Of a DNA stretch of 64,000 nucleotides, positions 49,067 to 59,791 are shown piece by piece. Source of the DNA: Mycobacteroides chelonae (GTDB lineage: Bacteria > Actinomycetota > Actinomycetes > Mycobacteriales > Mycobacteriaceae). The notes beneath the pieces are model-generated. The model ran no database searches, had not been told where the DNA came from, and saw only the letters and a list, made by a program, of their open reading frames with translations. A program made the translations under genes and the position numbers. Numbering within the stretch: position 1 is the stretch's first letter; every line of letters starts with the position of its first letter. The stretch covers positions 496,001-560,000 of the forward strand of contig NZ_CP050145.1 in the NCBI RefSeq assembly GCF_016767715.1, in the 5' to 3' direction.

Positions 49067-49606
49067 TTAGCTGAAGCGGGCCTGTGCGCAGGCGTCGGGC
49101 GAGATTACGCTCCGGCCGCCGATGCTGGCCTCCACGTGGCTGCACACGATGTAGTCGGCGTCGAGCTTGGGTTGTCCGGTCGCCCAGTCGGTCGGCTGGG
49201 TGGTGCCGGTGATCCGGAAACGGTCGACGTCACCTCCACCGAAGTAGACGGTGGTGAGCAGCCAGGTGCTACCGCCGTTGTGCTCCACGGTGTTCGGATT
49301 GTCGGCCCATTGCACCCAGAGATAGTTCATCCGGTCCGAGGTACGCAGCTCGGTGGTCTGCTTGGCCCACAGATCTCCCCCGAATCCCTCAATTCCGTTG
49401 GGAGTCCGAAGGTTGAAGCTCGCGGTGTAATAGCACTGCCGTTCGGCCTTGCGGCAGTCGGCCGTGGCGTGCACCTCGAGCTGACGCCCCTCGTCGACGG
49501 GCGTGCTGACGTCGGTGGTTTTGACCTCGGCGGTGGCCGTGCCCGGGAAGACCAGGGACGTGACCACCAGTGATGCGGCGGCCAGCGCCGCTTTCAGGGA
49601 GCTCAT
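49067..49606 (-). CDS. Secreted protein of unknown function
   Basis: A 179-residue protein with a signal peptide (MSSLKAALAAASLVV, cleavage near ATA-EV). The mature part has four cysteines, two of them close together (ADCRKAERQCYYTAS), and Gly/Trp-rich beta-type sequence with no motif I recognise. The ATG at 49606 starts right before the hydrophobic stretch; upstream in-frame starts would put 45 polar residues ahead of the signal. It lies between the steroid genes but its role there is unknown. The kshB stop is 64 bases away. Confidence 0.75.
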   Translation of the reverse strand: MSSLKAALAAASLVVTSLVFPGTATAEVKTTDVSTPVDEGRQLEVHATADCRKAERQCYYTASFNLRTPNGIEGFGGDLWAKQTTELRTSDRMNYLWVQWADNPNTVEHNGGSTWLLTTVYFGGGDVDRFRITGTTQPTDWATGQPKLDADYIVCSHVEASIGGRSVISPDACAQARFS

Positions 49607-49670
49607 GATGGGGGAATCGTATCGGCCCGGTGGGGCCGCGTCGCTGAGATCTTTTTTCTGAACCTGGCGT

Positions 49671-50726
49671 TCACTCATCAAAGGTGACGTTGACATCGTC
49701 GGTCTCGGGAACCGCCTGGCACGCCAGGATGTACCCGTCATCGAGGTCGTTCTGCGACAGCGCGTCGTTGACGAGCATGCGGACCTTGCCGTCCTTCAAG
49801 ATGCAGGCGCAGGTCATGCAGTGCCCCTCGCGGCAAGAGAACGGTGCGTCCAGTCCCTTTGCGAGTAGGACGTCGAGCAGGACGGTGCTCCGGGGCCAGC
49901 TGACCGTGTGGGTCTCGCCGTCGAGTTCGACGGTGGCCGTGGCAGGCGGTTCATCGTCGTCGGAGGGCTCGGCCAGCACCACCTCGGCGAACGGGTCGCT
50001 CTCCAGGGAACGGAAAACCTCGACATGCACGCGCTCCTCGGGCATGCCATTGCCCTTGAGCGCAGCCTCCGCGGCGTCCATGAACGGCCCGGGACCGCAG
50101 ATGAAGGCTTCGTGTCCGGCCGCGAACGGGGCGGCCAGAGTGGCCAGGGTTTGTTGTGAGGGCAGCCCCTGGACCGATTCGAGCCAATGGATGACGGTCA
50201 ACCGATCTGGATATTGCGTCGTCAGTTCGCGAAGTGCCGCACCGAAGATCACCGACCGCTCGTCGCGGTTGGCGTAGATGAGCGCCACCTTGCCGCTGCC
50301 CTGTGAGAGTGCGGACTTGCAGATCGCCATCATCGGGGTGATGCCGCTACCGGCGGCCAGCAGCAGGAAGTCACGATCGAGTTCTTTGGGGACGAATACT
50401 CCGGAGGGCGCCAGGACGTGCATGTGCATGCCGGCATGCGCGTTATCGCAAAGCCAATTGGACCCGTAACCATCGACGGTGCGTTTGACCGTGACAGTCA
50501 ACCGCTCGTCGATATGCGGTGAGCTGGACAGTGAGTAGCAGCGTGCCACCGATCCAGTGCGATCGGAGGGAATGCGCAGCGTCAGGTACTGGCCGGGTGT
50601 GTACGCGAACTTGTCGGCCGCGTCCTCGGGGATGTCGAAGACCAGCGACCGGGAGTCGGCGGTCTCGTAGATCACCTCGGCGATGCGAACCTCGAGGACG
50701 TGTTTCCCCAGCGGAACGTCCGTCAC
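49671..50726 (-). CDS. kshB: 3-ketosteroid-9-alpha-hydroxylase reductase KshB
   Basis: A 351-residue reductase: FAD domain (RCYSLSS, the RxYS motif, near residue 60), NAD domain (LAAGSGITPMMAI) and C-terminal 2Fe-2S domain (CREGHCMTCAC, then LACQ). KshB passes electrons from NADH to the Rieske oxygenase KshA, which opens steroid ring B together with a ketosteroid dehydrogenase (family knowledge). kshA is not in this window. A KstR-like site lies 77 bases upstream of its start. Confidence 0.94.
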   Translation of the reverse strand: MTDVPLGKHVLEVRIAEVIYETADSRSLVFDIPEDAADKFAYTPGQYLTLRIPSDRTGSVARCYSLSSSPHIDERLTVTVKRTVDGYGSNWLCDNAHAGMHMHVLAPSGVFVPKELDRDFLLLAAGSGITPMMAICKSALSQGSGKVALIYANRDERSVIFGAALRELTTQYPDRLTVIHWLESVQGLPSQQTLATLAAPFAAGHEAFICGPGPFMDAAEAALKGNGMPEERVHVEVFRSLESDPFAEVVLAEPSDDDEPPATATVELDGETHTVSWPRSTVLLDVLLAKGLDAPFSCREGHCMTCACILKDGKVRMLVNDALSQNDLDDGYILACQAVPETDDVNVTFDE

Positions 50727-50802
50727 GTGATTTCCTCCGTCAGTTGTACGTCGCCCGGGGGCGATGAGCCGCTTGCGCGAAGAGCCGCCAGCTTCGTGGA
50801 AC

Positions 50803-50816
50803 TAGAACAGGTTACA
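50803..50816. promoter_or_regulatory. KstR operator on the kshB side
   Basis: TAGAACAGGTTACA matches TnnAACnnGTTnnA at every defined position. The left arm is the strong CTAGAAC half-site and the right arm is weaker. Confidence 0.85.
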
Positions 50817-50905
50817 GAATTGACCTTTGGCCCTACAACACCGTCGTCGCTTCGTTCCAGATGAGCCCGCCTTCCTGGGGTAGGCGAGGCGGTGTCGACA
50901 CAGAT

Positions 50906-50919
50906 CGAAACGTGTTCTA
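50906..50919. promoter_or_regulatory. KstR operator on the hsaA side
   Basis: CGAAACGTGTTCTA matches the KstR consensus except that the first T is C. The GTTCTAG half is intact. It lies 108 bases before hsaA. Confidence 0.8.
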
Positions 50920-51027
50920 GTCTCAGCAGGGAACACGCGCTACCACCGTGGGTGTACAGCGGGTGTCGCGAACTACTAGCCCTAGTTTGTGCCGACTGAT
51001 GCTAACTACAGCAGTGGAGGAAATGCA

Positions 51028-53716
<2,689 letters not shown>

Positions 53717-53801
53717 CCGGCCTGCCATCGATTTCCTCTGCGGGCCTGGCCGATCCGGCGTAACGTCTCAGATCCAGGTGTTACCTCGGTGAGGGCGGGT
53801 C

Positions 53802-54083
53802 ATGGCGTTGTACGAGTATCGCTGCACGAGCTGCGGCAGTACGTCGCGCAATTTTCCCTTGGCGACCGCCCCCGATAGCGTGTCCTGCCCCGGCTGCCCT
53901 GAATCGGCACGCCGAGTTTTCGGCATAGCCGGGATGAGCCGGGGCGCCTCGTCTCGCATGCGTCTGCTTGACGACACCCAGCGCACCGCCAGTGAGCCGT
54001 CCGTGGTGGCTGCGCTGCCCACCGCACGCCGGGCGATTCCCGTGACATCAAATCCCTTGCATCGCAAGTTGCCTCGCCCCTGA
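53802..54083 (+). CDS. FmdB-type zinc-ribbon protein
   Basis: A 93-residue protein. The N terminus MALYEYRCTSCGSTSRNF and CPGC pair give a C-x2-C ... C-x2-C zinc ribbon of the FmdB/CxxC family, and the remainder is basic and flexible. FmdB was named as a putative regulator next to formamidase FmdA in Methylophilus (family knowledge). The same pairing with fmdA occurs here, 14 bases apart. Confidence 0.85.
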   Translation: MALYEYRCTSCGSTSRNFPLATAPDSVSCPGCPESARRVFGIAGMSRGASSRMRLLDDTQRTASEPSVVAALPTARRAIPVTSNPLHRKLPRP

Positions 54084-54097
54084 CCGGAAGGATTGCC

Positions 54098-55354
54098 ATG
54101 CCCGAAGTGTTGTTCCCGTTGGATTCGAGCAAGAAGTTCACCGAACAACAGATCGTCGGGCATAACCGGTGGCACCCCGACATTCCGCCGGCTGCCGTCG
54201 TCAAACCCGGTACTTCATTCCGGGTGCATTGCCGCGAATGGTTCGACGGTGCCATCCACAATGACGACTCCGCCGACGACATCCGTGACGCACCACTGAC
54301 CACCGTGCACGCACTGTCGGGGCCGTTCTCGGTGGAGGGCGCTCAGCCGGGGGACCTGCTGATCGTCGACATTCTCGATGTGGGCCCGATTCCGCAGGAA
54401 GACTCCGGGCCACTGGCCGGGCAGGGCTGGGGTTACACCGGCATCTTCCCGACGACCAACGGTGGCGGATTCCTCACGGAGCAGTTTCCCGATGCCTACA
54501 AGGCGATTTGGGACTTCTCAGGTCAAACCGCAACCTCGCGACATATCCCTGGGGTCAGCTTCACGGGGATTGTGCATCCCGGGCTGATGGGGACGGCGCC
54601 GTCGGCGGAATTGCTGGCGCGTTGGAATGCGCGCGAGGGCGCGTTGATCGCTACTGACCCCTATCGTGTTCCCGCACTGGCTCTTCCGCCAGAACCCCGG
54701 GATGCTGTACTCGGTGGGCTTACCGGCGACACCTTTGACAGGGCGGCGGCAGAGGCGGCCAGGACCGCGCCGCCCAGGGAGAATGGCGGCAATCAGGACA
54801 TCAAGAATCTGACCAAGGGCAGCCGGGTGTTCTACCCGGTGTTCGTGCCGGGCGGAAAGCTGTCGGTGGGTGACCTGCATTTCTCGCAGGGAGATGGCGA
54901 GATCACGTTCTGCGGAGCCATTGAGATGGGTGGCTTCATCGATCTGCACGTCGACGTGCTCAAGGGCGGAATGGACACCTACGGGGTGTCGGAGAACGCG
55001 ATCTTCATGCCGGGTAACACCGACCCTCAATACTCGCAATGGCTGGCCTTCTCGGGAACCTCGGTCACTCTCGACGACGAACAACGCTATCTGGATTCGC
55101 ATTTGGCGTATCAGAGGGCCTGTCTGCACGCTATCGATTACCTGACCAAGTTCGGCTACAGCCCGGAGCAGGCCTATCTCCTGCTGGGCGCAGCACCCAT
55201 CGAGGGGCGACTGTCGGGTGTCGTCGATATCCCGAATTCCTGTGCCACTGTGTATATCCCGACGGCGATCTTCGACTTTCCGGTGACGCCGTCCGCGACG
55301 GGGCCAGTGCGAATCGATCCCGGGCCCGGCGCGCCGCGTTCGGTGGCAAGTTGA
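54098..55354 (+). CDS. fmdA: Formamidase FmdA
   Basis: A 418-residue acetamidase/formamidase-family enzyme that hydrolyses formamide to formate and ammonia. VLFPLDSSKKFTEQQIVGHNRWHP at the start and the HVDVLKGGMDTYGVSENAIFMPG region fit the FmdA_AmdA family. Exact amide preference is not proven. The start ATG 54098 has GGAAGG upstream. The operon with FmdB would provide nitrogen from small amides. Confidence 0.93.
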   Translation: MPEVLFPLDSSKKFTEQQIVGHNRWHPDIPPAAVVKPGTSFRVHCREWFDGAIHNDDSADDIRDAPLTTVHALSGPFSVEGAQPGDLLIVDILDVGPIPQEDSGPLAGQGWGYTGIFPTTNGGGFLTEQFPDAYKAIWDFSGQTATSRHIPGVSFTGIVHPGLMGTAPSAELLARWNAREGALIATDPYRVPALALPPEPRDAVLGGLTGDTFDRAAAEAARTAPPRENGGNQDIKNLTKGSRVFYPVFVPGGKLSVGDLHFSQGDGEITFCGAIEMGGFIDLHVDVLKGGMDTYGVSENAIFMPGNTDPQYSQWLAFSGTSVTLDDEQRYLDSHLAYQRACLHAIDYLTKFGYSPEQAYLLLGAAPIEGRLSGVVDIPNSCATVYIPTAIFDFPVTPSATGPVRIDPGPGAPRSVAS

Positions 55355-55361
55355 GGGCGGC

Positions 55362-56474
55362 CTACCGCGGTTCCTGCTGGGTGGCGCAGTGGATGCCGCC
55401 GCCGCCCGCGGCGATACCGTCGATATCGAGCTGAACCACCCTGCGCCCGGGAAAGACCGCCTCCAGCGTGGATTTGGCCGCCGCGTCGGCGTCCGGGTCT
55501 CCGAATTCGGGTGCGATGACGCCGCCATTGCACACATAGAAATTGATGTAACCCGCTGCGAAGTCCTCTGATTCGAAGTCATCGCGCCCCTGCTCGGGTG
55601 CCTCGAGTACTTCCACGCGCAGTGCGCGTCCGGCCGCATCCGTTGCCTTTTCGAGGATGTCGAGATGCCGGCGCGTCACGTCGTAGTCGAACGAGTCGGG
55701 GTCGTTATCCAGCCCTGCGACGACGACGCCCGGTCCGGTGAATCGCGCGTAGAAATCGGTGTGACCGTCCGTGATGTCCATGCCCGCGATGCCCGGTAGC
55801 CAAATGGTCTTCTGCAGACCAAGCAGACGCGCAAGCTCTGCCTCGACATCCTTTTTGGAGCGTCCCCGGTTGCGGTTGTTGTTGAGCACGCAACTCTCGG
55901 TGATGATCGCGGTGCCCTCCCCATCGACCTCGATGCCGCCGCCCTCGAGCACGAGATCGGTGTGAAGGACCCGCACTCCGGCGCGCTTGGCGACCTCGGC
56001 GGCGACCGTGGCGTCGGAGTCGTGCTTCTGTTTGTTGCCCCAGCCGTTGAAGTTGAAATCGACAGCTGCCTTGCCGGTGTCGTTGCGGACGAACACCGGC
56101 CCGCTATCGCGAATCCACAGGTCATCCAGCGGTGCGGGAACCAGTTCCACGTTGGGTCCGGCCAGTTGGCGCGCCAGTTCGATCTCCTGCGGTCGCACCA
56201 GCATCGACACCGGTTCGAACTGTGCGATGGCCTGGGCGATCGCACCCAGATTCTGCTGCACCTTTCGGTTGAGCCGCCGGCCCCAGATCTCGTCGCCGGC
56301 GCCGAAGGCCATCCAGGTTCGCAGGTGTGGTTCGCCCTCGTCGGGCATGCGCCAGATCTCGCCGTCGCTCACCTCGCCATTATCTTGCCGCTCGTCGGCA
56401 GTGTCCGCGCAGGAAGTCAGTGCGAGGCCCGCTGCCACTGCCGTTCCGAGTTGGAGCAGGTGTCGTCGGCGCAT
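55362..56474 (-). CDS. Exported agmatine deiminase/PAD-family protein
   Basis: A 370-residue guanidine-modifying enzyme of the agmatine deiminase/porphyromonas-type PAD family. The catalytic pattern is seen in DLWIRDSGPVFVRND (Asp), VLEGGGIEV, DGHTDFYARF (His) and the last Cys in GGIHCATQQEPR. The N terminus has RRRHLLQLGTAVAAGLALTSC, a twin-arginine-like signal followed by a lipobox Cys near residue 22, so the enzyme should be outside the membrane. Most agmatine deiminases are cytoplasmic. The substrate could be agmatine or a peptidyl or free arginine compound. Confidence 0.85.
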   Translation of the reverse strand: MRRRHLLQLGTAVAAGLALTSCADTADERQDNGEVSDGEIWRMPDEGEPHLRTWMAFGAGDEIWGRRLNRKVQQNLGAIAQAIAQFEPVSMLVRPQEIELARQLAGPNVELVPAPLDDLWIRDSGPVFVRNDTGKAAVDFNFNGWGNKQKHDSDATVAAEVAKRAGVRVLHTDLVLEGGGIEVDGEGTAIITESCVLNNNRNRGRSKKDVEAELARLLGLQKTIWLPGIAGMDITDGHTDFYARFTGPGVVVAGLDNDPDSFDYDVTRRHLDILEKATDAAGRALRVEVLEAPEQGRDDFESEDFAAGYINFYVCNGGVIAPEFGDPDADAAAKSTLEAVFPGRRVVQLDIDGIAAGGGGIHCATQQEPR

Positions 56475-56569
56475 ATCCAGATTGTGCTACCCGCGGCGGT
56501 TCAGTGCCGAAACAAGCCCGTCCGGGTCCGTAACGCTGAGTTGCAGGCCGCCGCCGGGCCGAACGGCAG

Positions 56570-57844
56570 TTAATCTCCGTACCAACGTCTGCCGTGTTCG
56601 GCGTGTGTCGATAGGTAGGCGCCCGGGCCGAAGTGCGTGTCATAGAAGCCCAGATCGATGTTCTGAGCCTGCAGGTACATTAAGACATGGACGGTCGGAA
56701 CGGTGCCGGGAATCTTTCCGAAAGTGTCGTAAATGTACGAGGCCTGCGTCGTGACGATCTCCTGGATCGCCTCGGCCGGTAGCGCGGCCGCGCGCACCTT
56801 GCGTGAATCCGCCCAGGCGCCAGGGGTGTCGGGGTGGAAGGGCCCGCCGGGGCCGTACTTGCGCTCGATGTACTTCTGGACGCCCGCTGCGACCGTCGGC
56901 ACATGTGGGGGACTGAGGGTTTCGAAGAATCCATCCAGACCGGTGGCATTCGGAAATGGCCACCGATCGTCGTTGTCGGAGCGGAACCCGATACCGGGTG
57001 CACGCGGGTCCCCGGAGCCGCCGAGCACCGAAAGCCGGTCGAGCCCGTCGAACATCCAGCCACCCAGTCCGAGCGCTTGAAGGAGGAGTACGCCGTTGTG
57101 GGTTGCGGTGGCCAGTTCGGCGCTGGCCTCGGTGAGCGTGTACTGCTCCACAAAAGACAGCGGAATAGGATCGTCGTAATTCCTTAAGCTGCTGAACTTT
57201 TCGGTGCCGGGAAGGCTCCGGTTGTTGACGTCGTCGTAGACCAGGTAGCCGTTCGCGGCGAAGAAGGAAAGGTTCGCGATCAGGTGTTCGGCCAGATCTG
57301 CCACCGGGAAGGCCAGCAGGCTGCCCGGGTGATTCCCGATCCAGGTGTTGTGGCCTTCCATGTACGGCTCCTCTCGTGGCAGTTCCAGACGTTTGTCCGA
57401 AATCCGCACGTAGGAGTCGGCGGTGTGAGTGATCCAGTCCTCGATGGACGCGAATTCACGAGGGGGTTCATCACGTGTCGGCAGCAGGTAGATCCCGGTG
57501 TCATCGGTGAAGAAGAGCTGGCTGGTGTGAAATCCGGCGGCGGAGGGAAAGGTGCGTCCAGTCGCACTGCCGGAGTAGTTCGGGAACGCGGGGGCGTATC
57601 CGGGGTGATAGGTGATGCCATAGTGCCATCCGGTTACACCCCCAACCACCGAAAGGATCAGTGCGCGTTCGACTTCCGATATCGGTCTGACGGGATGCCC
57701 GCTGGTGTAGGCCAGCGGACCGTCGGGAATGCGTCCGCCGAGAGGGAAGCGTCGGGACCGGCGCCCGGTGATCGCTGCCAGCAGCGGGAACGTGGTGACC
57801 TCTGCCAGGGCTTCGCGTTCGCGGTCGGATATCTGCAGCGTCAT
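56570..57844 (-). CDS. Unknown protein with nitroreductase-superfamily features
   Basis: A 424-residue protein without a close relative I recognise. Residues 28-36 (GRRSRRFPL) resemble the Arg-Arg-Ser FMN-phosphate start of nitroreductases. GRTFPSAAGFHTSQLFF (about 95-111) resembles the PSAG region of SagB/ThcOx-type dehydrogenases. ATATHNGVLLLQALGLGGWMF (about 240-260) resembles their flavin-binding helix. So an FMN-dependent oxidoreductase is plausible, but this is weak pattern reading. It has no signal peptide. A Gly/Pro-rich C-terminal part follows. Confidence 0.55.
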   Translation of the reverse strand: MTLQISDREREALAEVTTFPLLAAITGRRSRRFPLGGRIPDGPLAYTSGHPVRPISEVERALILSVVGGVTGWHYGITYHPGYAPAFPNYSGSATGRTFPSAAGFHTSQLFFTDDTGIYLLPTRDEPPREFASIEDWITHTADSYVRISDKRLELPREEPYMEGHNTWIGNHPGSLLAFPVADLAEHLIANLSFFAANGYLVYDDVNNRSLPGTEKFSSLRNYDDPIPLSFVEQYTLTEASAELATATHNGVLLLQALGLGGWMFDGLDRLSVLGGSGDPRAPGIGFRSDNDDRWPFPNATGLDGFFETLSPPHVPTVAAGVQKYIERKYGPGGPFHPDTPGAWADSRKVRAAALPAEAIQEIVTTQASYIYDTFGKIPGTVPTVHVLMYLQAQNIDLGFYDTHFGPGAYLSTHAEHGRRWYGD

Positions 57845-57905
57845 GGATCAAGCCGACCACTGCGCGGTTGTGGGGTCAACCTTTTGGCTTGTCCCCTTTC
57901 AAAAT

Positions 57906-57977
57906 ATGTCACGAAGGGGGGCTTGCGGCAAGGCCCCCATCGTGACGCACAATCCTGCGACCACGAATTTCGACTGA
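57906..57977 (+). CDS. Possible leader peptide of arr
   Basis: A 23-codon open frame (MSRRGACGKAPIVTHNPATTNFD) ends with TGA at 57975-57977. That stop overlaps an in-frame ATG of arr at 57977 by one base. It contains the hairpin at 57916-57938. WhiB7-regulated resistance genes often have such leaders (family knowledge). No ribosome site precedes the ATG, so it would need leaderless initiation. Speculative. Confidence 0.35.
   Translation: MSRRGACGKAPIVTHNPATTNFD
57916..57938 (+). promoter_or_regulatory. Hairpin in the arr leader
   Basis: GGGGGGCTTG (57916-57925) and CAAGGCCCCC (57929-57938) form a 10-bp stem with one G-G mismatch and a three-base loop, about 50 bases before arr. It could be an attenuator. 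Confidence 0.5.
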
Positions 57978-57988
57978 TGGGAACGGGT

Positions 57989-58414
57989 ATGACGATGCCG
58001 AACTTTTTCGAGGCGCACGAGTCGGGCGCGTACTTCCATGGCACCAAGGCAGACCTCGAGATAGGCGATCTGTTGACCCCCGGGCATCTGTCGAACTACG
58101 AGGAGGGCCGCATCATGAACCACGTCTACGTGACGAGAACACTGATCGGCGCGGGACTCGCCGCCATCATGGCCAAAGGCGAGGGCAGGGGCCATGTCTA
58201 CATCGTGGAACCGGAGGGCACCCTGGAAGATGATCCGAACGTGACGGACAAGAAGTTCCCCGGGAATCCGACCCACTCGTACCGCACCCGGGAACCCGTG
58301 CGCATCGTTGGCGAGGTTGAGGACTGGGAAGGGCCCCCGCCTGAATTCATGGAAACCTTCCGGGCGGGGCTAGCCAACCTTCAGCGCACGGGAAACGCCG
58401 TCATATATGACTGA
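57989..58414 (+). CDS. arr: Rifampicin ADP-ribosyltransferase Arr
   Basis: A 141-residue Arr that transfers ADP-ribose from NAD to the ansa chain of rifamycins and causes intrinsic rifampicin resistance. HESGAYFHGTKADLEIGD (with His17), Tyr47 in NHVYVTRT, Asp81-Asp82 in LEDDPN and the DKKFPGNPTHSYRTREPVR block match M. smegmatis Arr. ATG 57989 aligns with known Arr N termini; ATG 57977 overlaps the leader stop and ATG 57995 is also possible. It is divergent from the 424-residue gene. Its presence within the steroid cluster fits M. abscessus, where arr is chromosomal. Confidence 0.96.
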   Translation: MTMPNFFEAHESGAYFHGTKADLEIGDLLTPGHLSNYEEGRIMNHVYVTRTLIGAGLAAIMAKGEGRGHVYIVEPEGTLEDDPNVTDKKFPGNPTHSYRTREPVRIVGEVEDWEGPPPEFMETFRAGLANLQRTGNAVIYD

Positions 58415-58440
58415 ACACGACAGGAAAGGATCAAAGACGG

Positions 58441-58815
58441 CTACGCCGTGCGTCGTACCTTGAGGGCCTCGGTGATCATCGGAATCTGCAACGGTAGCCG
58501 GGCGATGGCGCCGAGCTTCAGTGGCAGCGGCTTGTCCCACCACTGCCGCGCCATGTTGATGTTCGCGGGGAAGACGGCGATGAACAGGAGCGCCGCGAGC
58601 GTACCGCCGAGCCTGCGTGTCTTCGGGGCCAGTAGCAGCGCACCGGTTCCGAGTTCGGCAACACCCGAGGCATACGTGTAAAACCGGGCTTCACCAGGCA
58701 GCTGGGCCGGGACGATGTCGTCGAAGGGTTTGGGTGCGACGAAATGTACGACGCCGACGCCGAGGAGCACGGCGGCGAGCCGGTAGGCGGGCCAGGGGCT
58801 GGCTTTGGTCTGCAT
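58441..58815 (-). CDS. DoxX-family membrane protein
   Basis: A 124-residue protein with four hydrophobic segments (about 12-28, 45-62, 69-86 and 103-118). The pattern is GVVHFVAPKPFDDIVP, then SGVAELGTGALLLAP, typical of small DoxX/DoxD relatives. It has no cofactor motif. It precedes the fadE33 operon stop on the same strand, 22 bases from its stop to its own start. Confidence 0.8.
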   Translation of the reverse strand: MQTKASPWPAYRLAAVLLGVGVVHFVAPKPFDDIVPAQLPGEARFYTYASGVAELGTGALLLAPKTRRLGGTLAALLFIAVFPANINMARQWWDKPLPLKLGAIARLPLQIPMITEALKVRRTA

Positions 58816-58837
58816 GCCCGGAGTCTAGGCCGGGAAC

Positions 58838-59791
58838 CTACAGTCCCGCGGCGCTCTCCAGGCTTGGGAGCAGCTGACGTGGTGTTCCCAGCAGCAGCGC
58901 GCTGCCGTGTGCGCGCTTGAAGTAGAGGTGGGCGTCGTGCTCCCAGGTGATGGCGATACCGCCGTGCAACTGGATCGAGTCCGCGGCCACTGCCGAGAGT
59001 GCCTCGCTGGCTTTGATTCTCGCTACGGTCGCGGCCTCGGCGGTGAGGTCTTGGATGGACTGGTACACGATGGCGCGTGCGGACTCCACCAGCACATACA
59101 GATCTGCCATCCGGTGTTTGAGGGCCTGGAAGCTGCCGATCGTACGGCCGAACTGCACCCGGGTCTTGGTGTATTCGACAGTGAGTTCCAGGGCGCGCGC
59201 CGCTGCGCCCACCTGCTCGGCGGCCAGCAGTAGCCCGGCCTTGTCGATCAGTCCTGGGGCAGTGCCGATCGGCTCGTTTCCGCTGACCACGACTGCGGCG
59301 AGTCGGCGGGCGGGATCCATCGTCGACAGCGCCGTAGCGGTGACGTTCTCTGCTCGGTGTACTTCGTCGCCATCCAGGGTGAGTACTACATCGGCGATAG
59401 CTCCGTTGACGACGTATCCCGGGTCGAAGGCCACCGCACCGATCGATTCACCGGCCGCCAGCGATTCCAGTAGTTCACCCTGGTAGCCGGCCTCGAGGAG
59501 GGCCAGCTCCGCCCACAGGGTGCCCATCAGTGGACTGGGCACCAGCCCACGGCCGAGTTCTTCCACCACGACGGCCGCGTCCGCGAGCTCGCCTCCGGCA
59601 CCGCCCAACTCCTCCGGAACCAGCAACGCTGCCGCTCCGACCTGCTCACACAGGACGGTCCACAGGTTCTCGTCATAGCCGCGCTCGGATTCCATCGCCT
59701 TGCGCACCGCGGCCGAGTCGGCTCGTTTGGTCACCAAGGAACGGACGGTGTCACGCAGCATCTGCCGTTCGTCGTTTGAGGAAGTACTCAC
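58838..59791 (-). CDS. fadE33: Acyl-CoA dehydrogenase FadE33 (HIP degradation)
   Basis: A 317-residue short acyl-CoA dehydrogenase subunit. VQFGRTIGSFQALKHRMADL and IQLHGGIAITWEHDAHLYFKRA are the family signatures. In M. tuberculosis FadE33 (IpdE2) pairs with FadE30-class partners in degrading the C/D-ring product HIP-CoA (family knowledge). GTG 59791 overlaps the fadE32 stop by four bases and is the start; the longer frame to 59869 is rejected. Last of the fadD3-fadE31-fadE32-fadE33 operon. Confidence 0.9.
   Translation of the reverse strand: MSTSSNDERQMLRDTVRSLVTKRADSAAVRKAMESERGYDENLWTVLCEQVGAAALLVPEELGGAGGELADAAVVVEELGRGLVPSPLMGTLWAELALLEAGYQGELLESLAAGESIGAVAFDPGYVVNGAIADVVLTLDGDEVHRAENVTATALSTMDPARRLAAVVVSGNEPIGTAPGLIDKAGLLLAAEQVGAAARALELTVEYTKTRVQFGRTIGSFQALKHRMADLYVLVESARAIVYQSIQDLTAEAATVARIKASEALSAVAADSIQLHGGIAITWEHDAHLYFKRAHGSALLLGTPRQLLPSLESAAGL

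Larger units (their letters stand above)
50727..51027. other. kshB-hsaA divergent promoter region
   Basis: A 301-base region with no gene. It carries two KstR-like sites, at 50803-50816 nearer kshB and 50906-50919 nearer hsaA, so each transcript seems to have its own operator. GGAGG (51016-51020) is the hsaA ribosome site. Confidence 0.8.
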
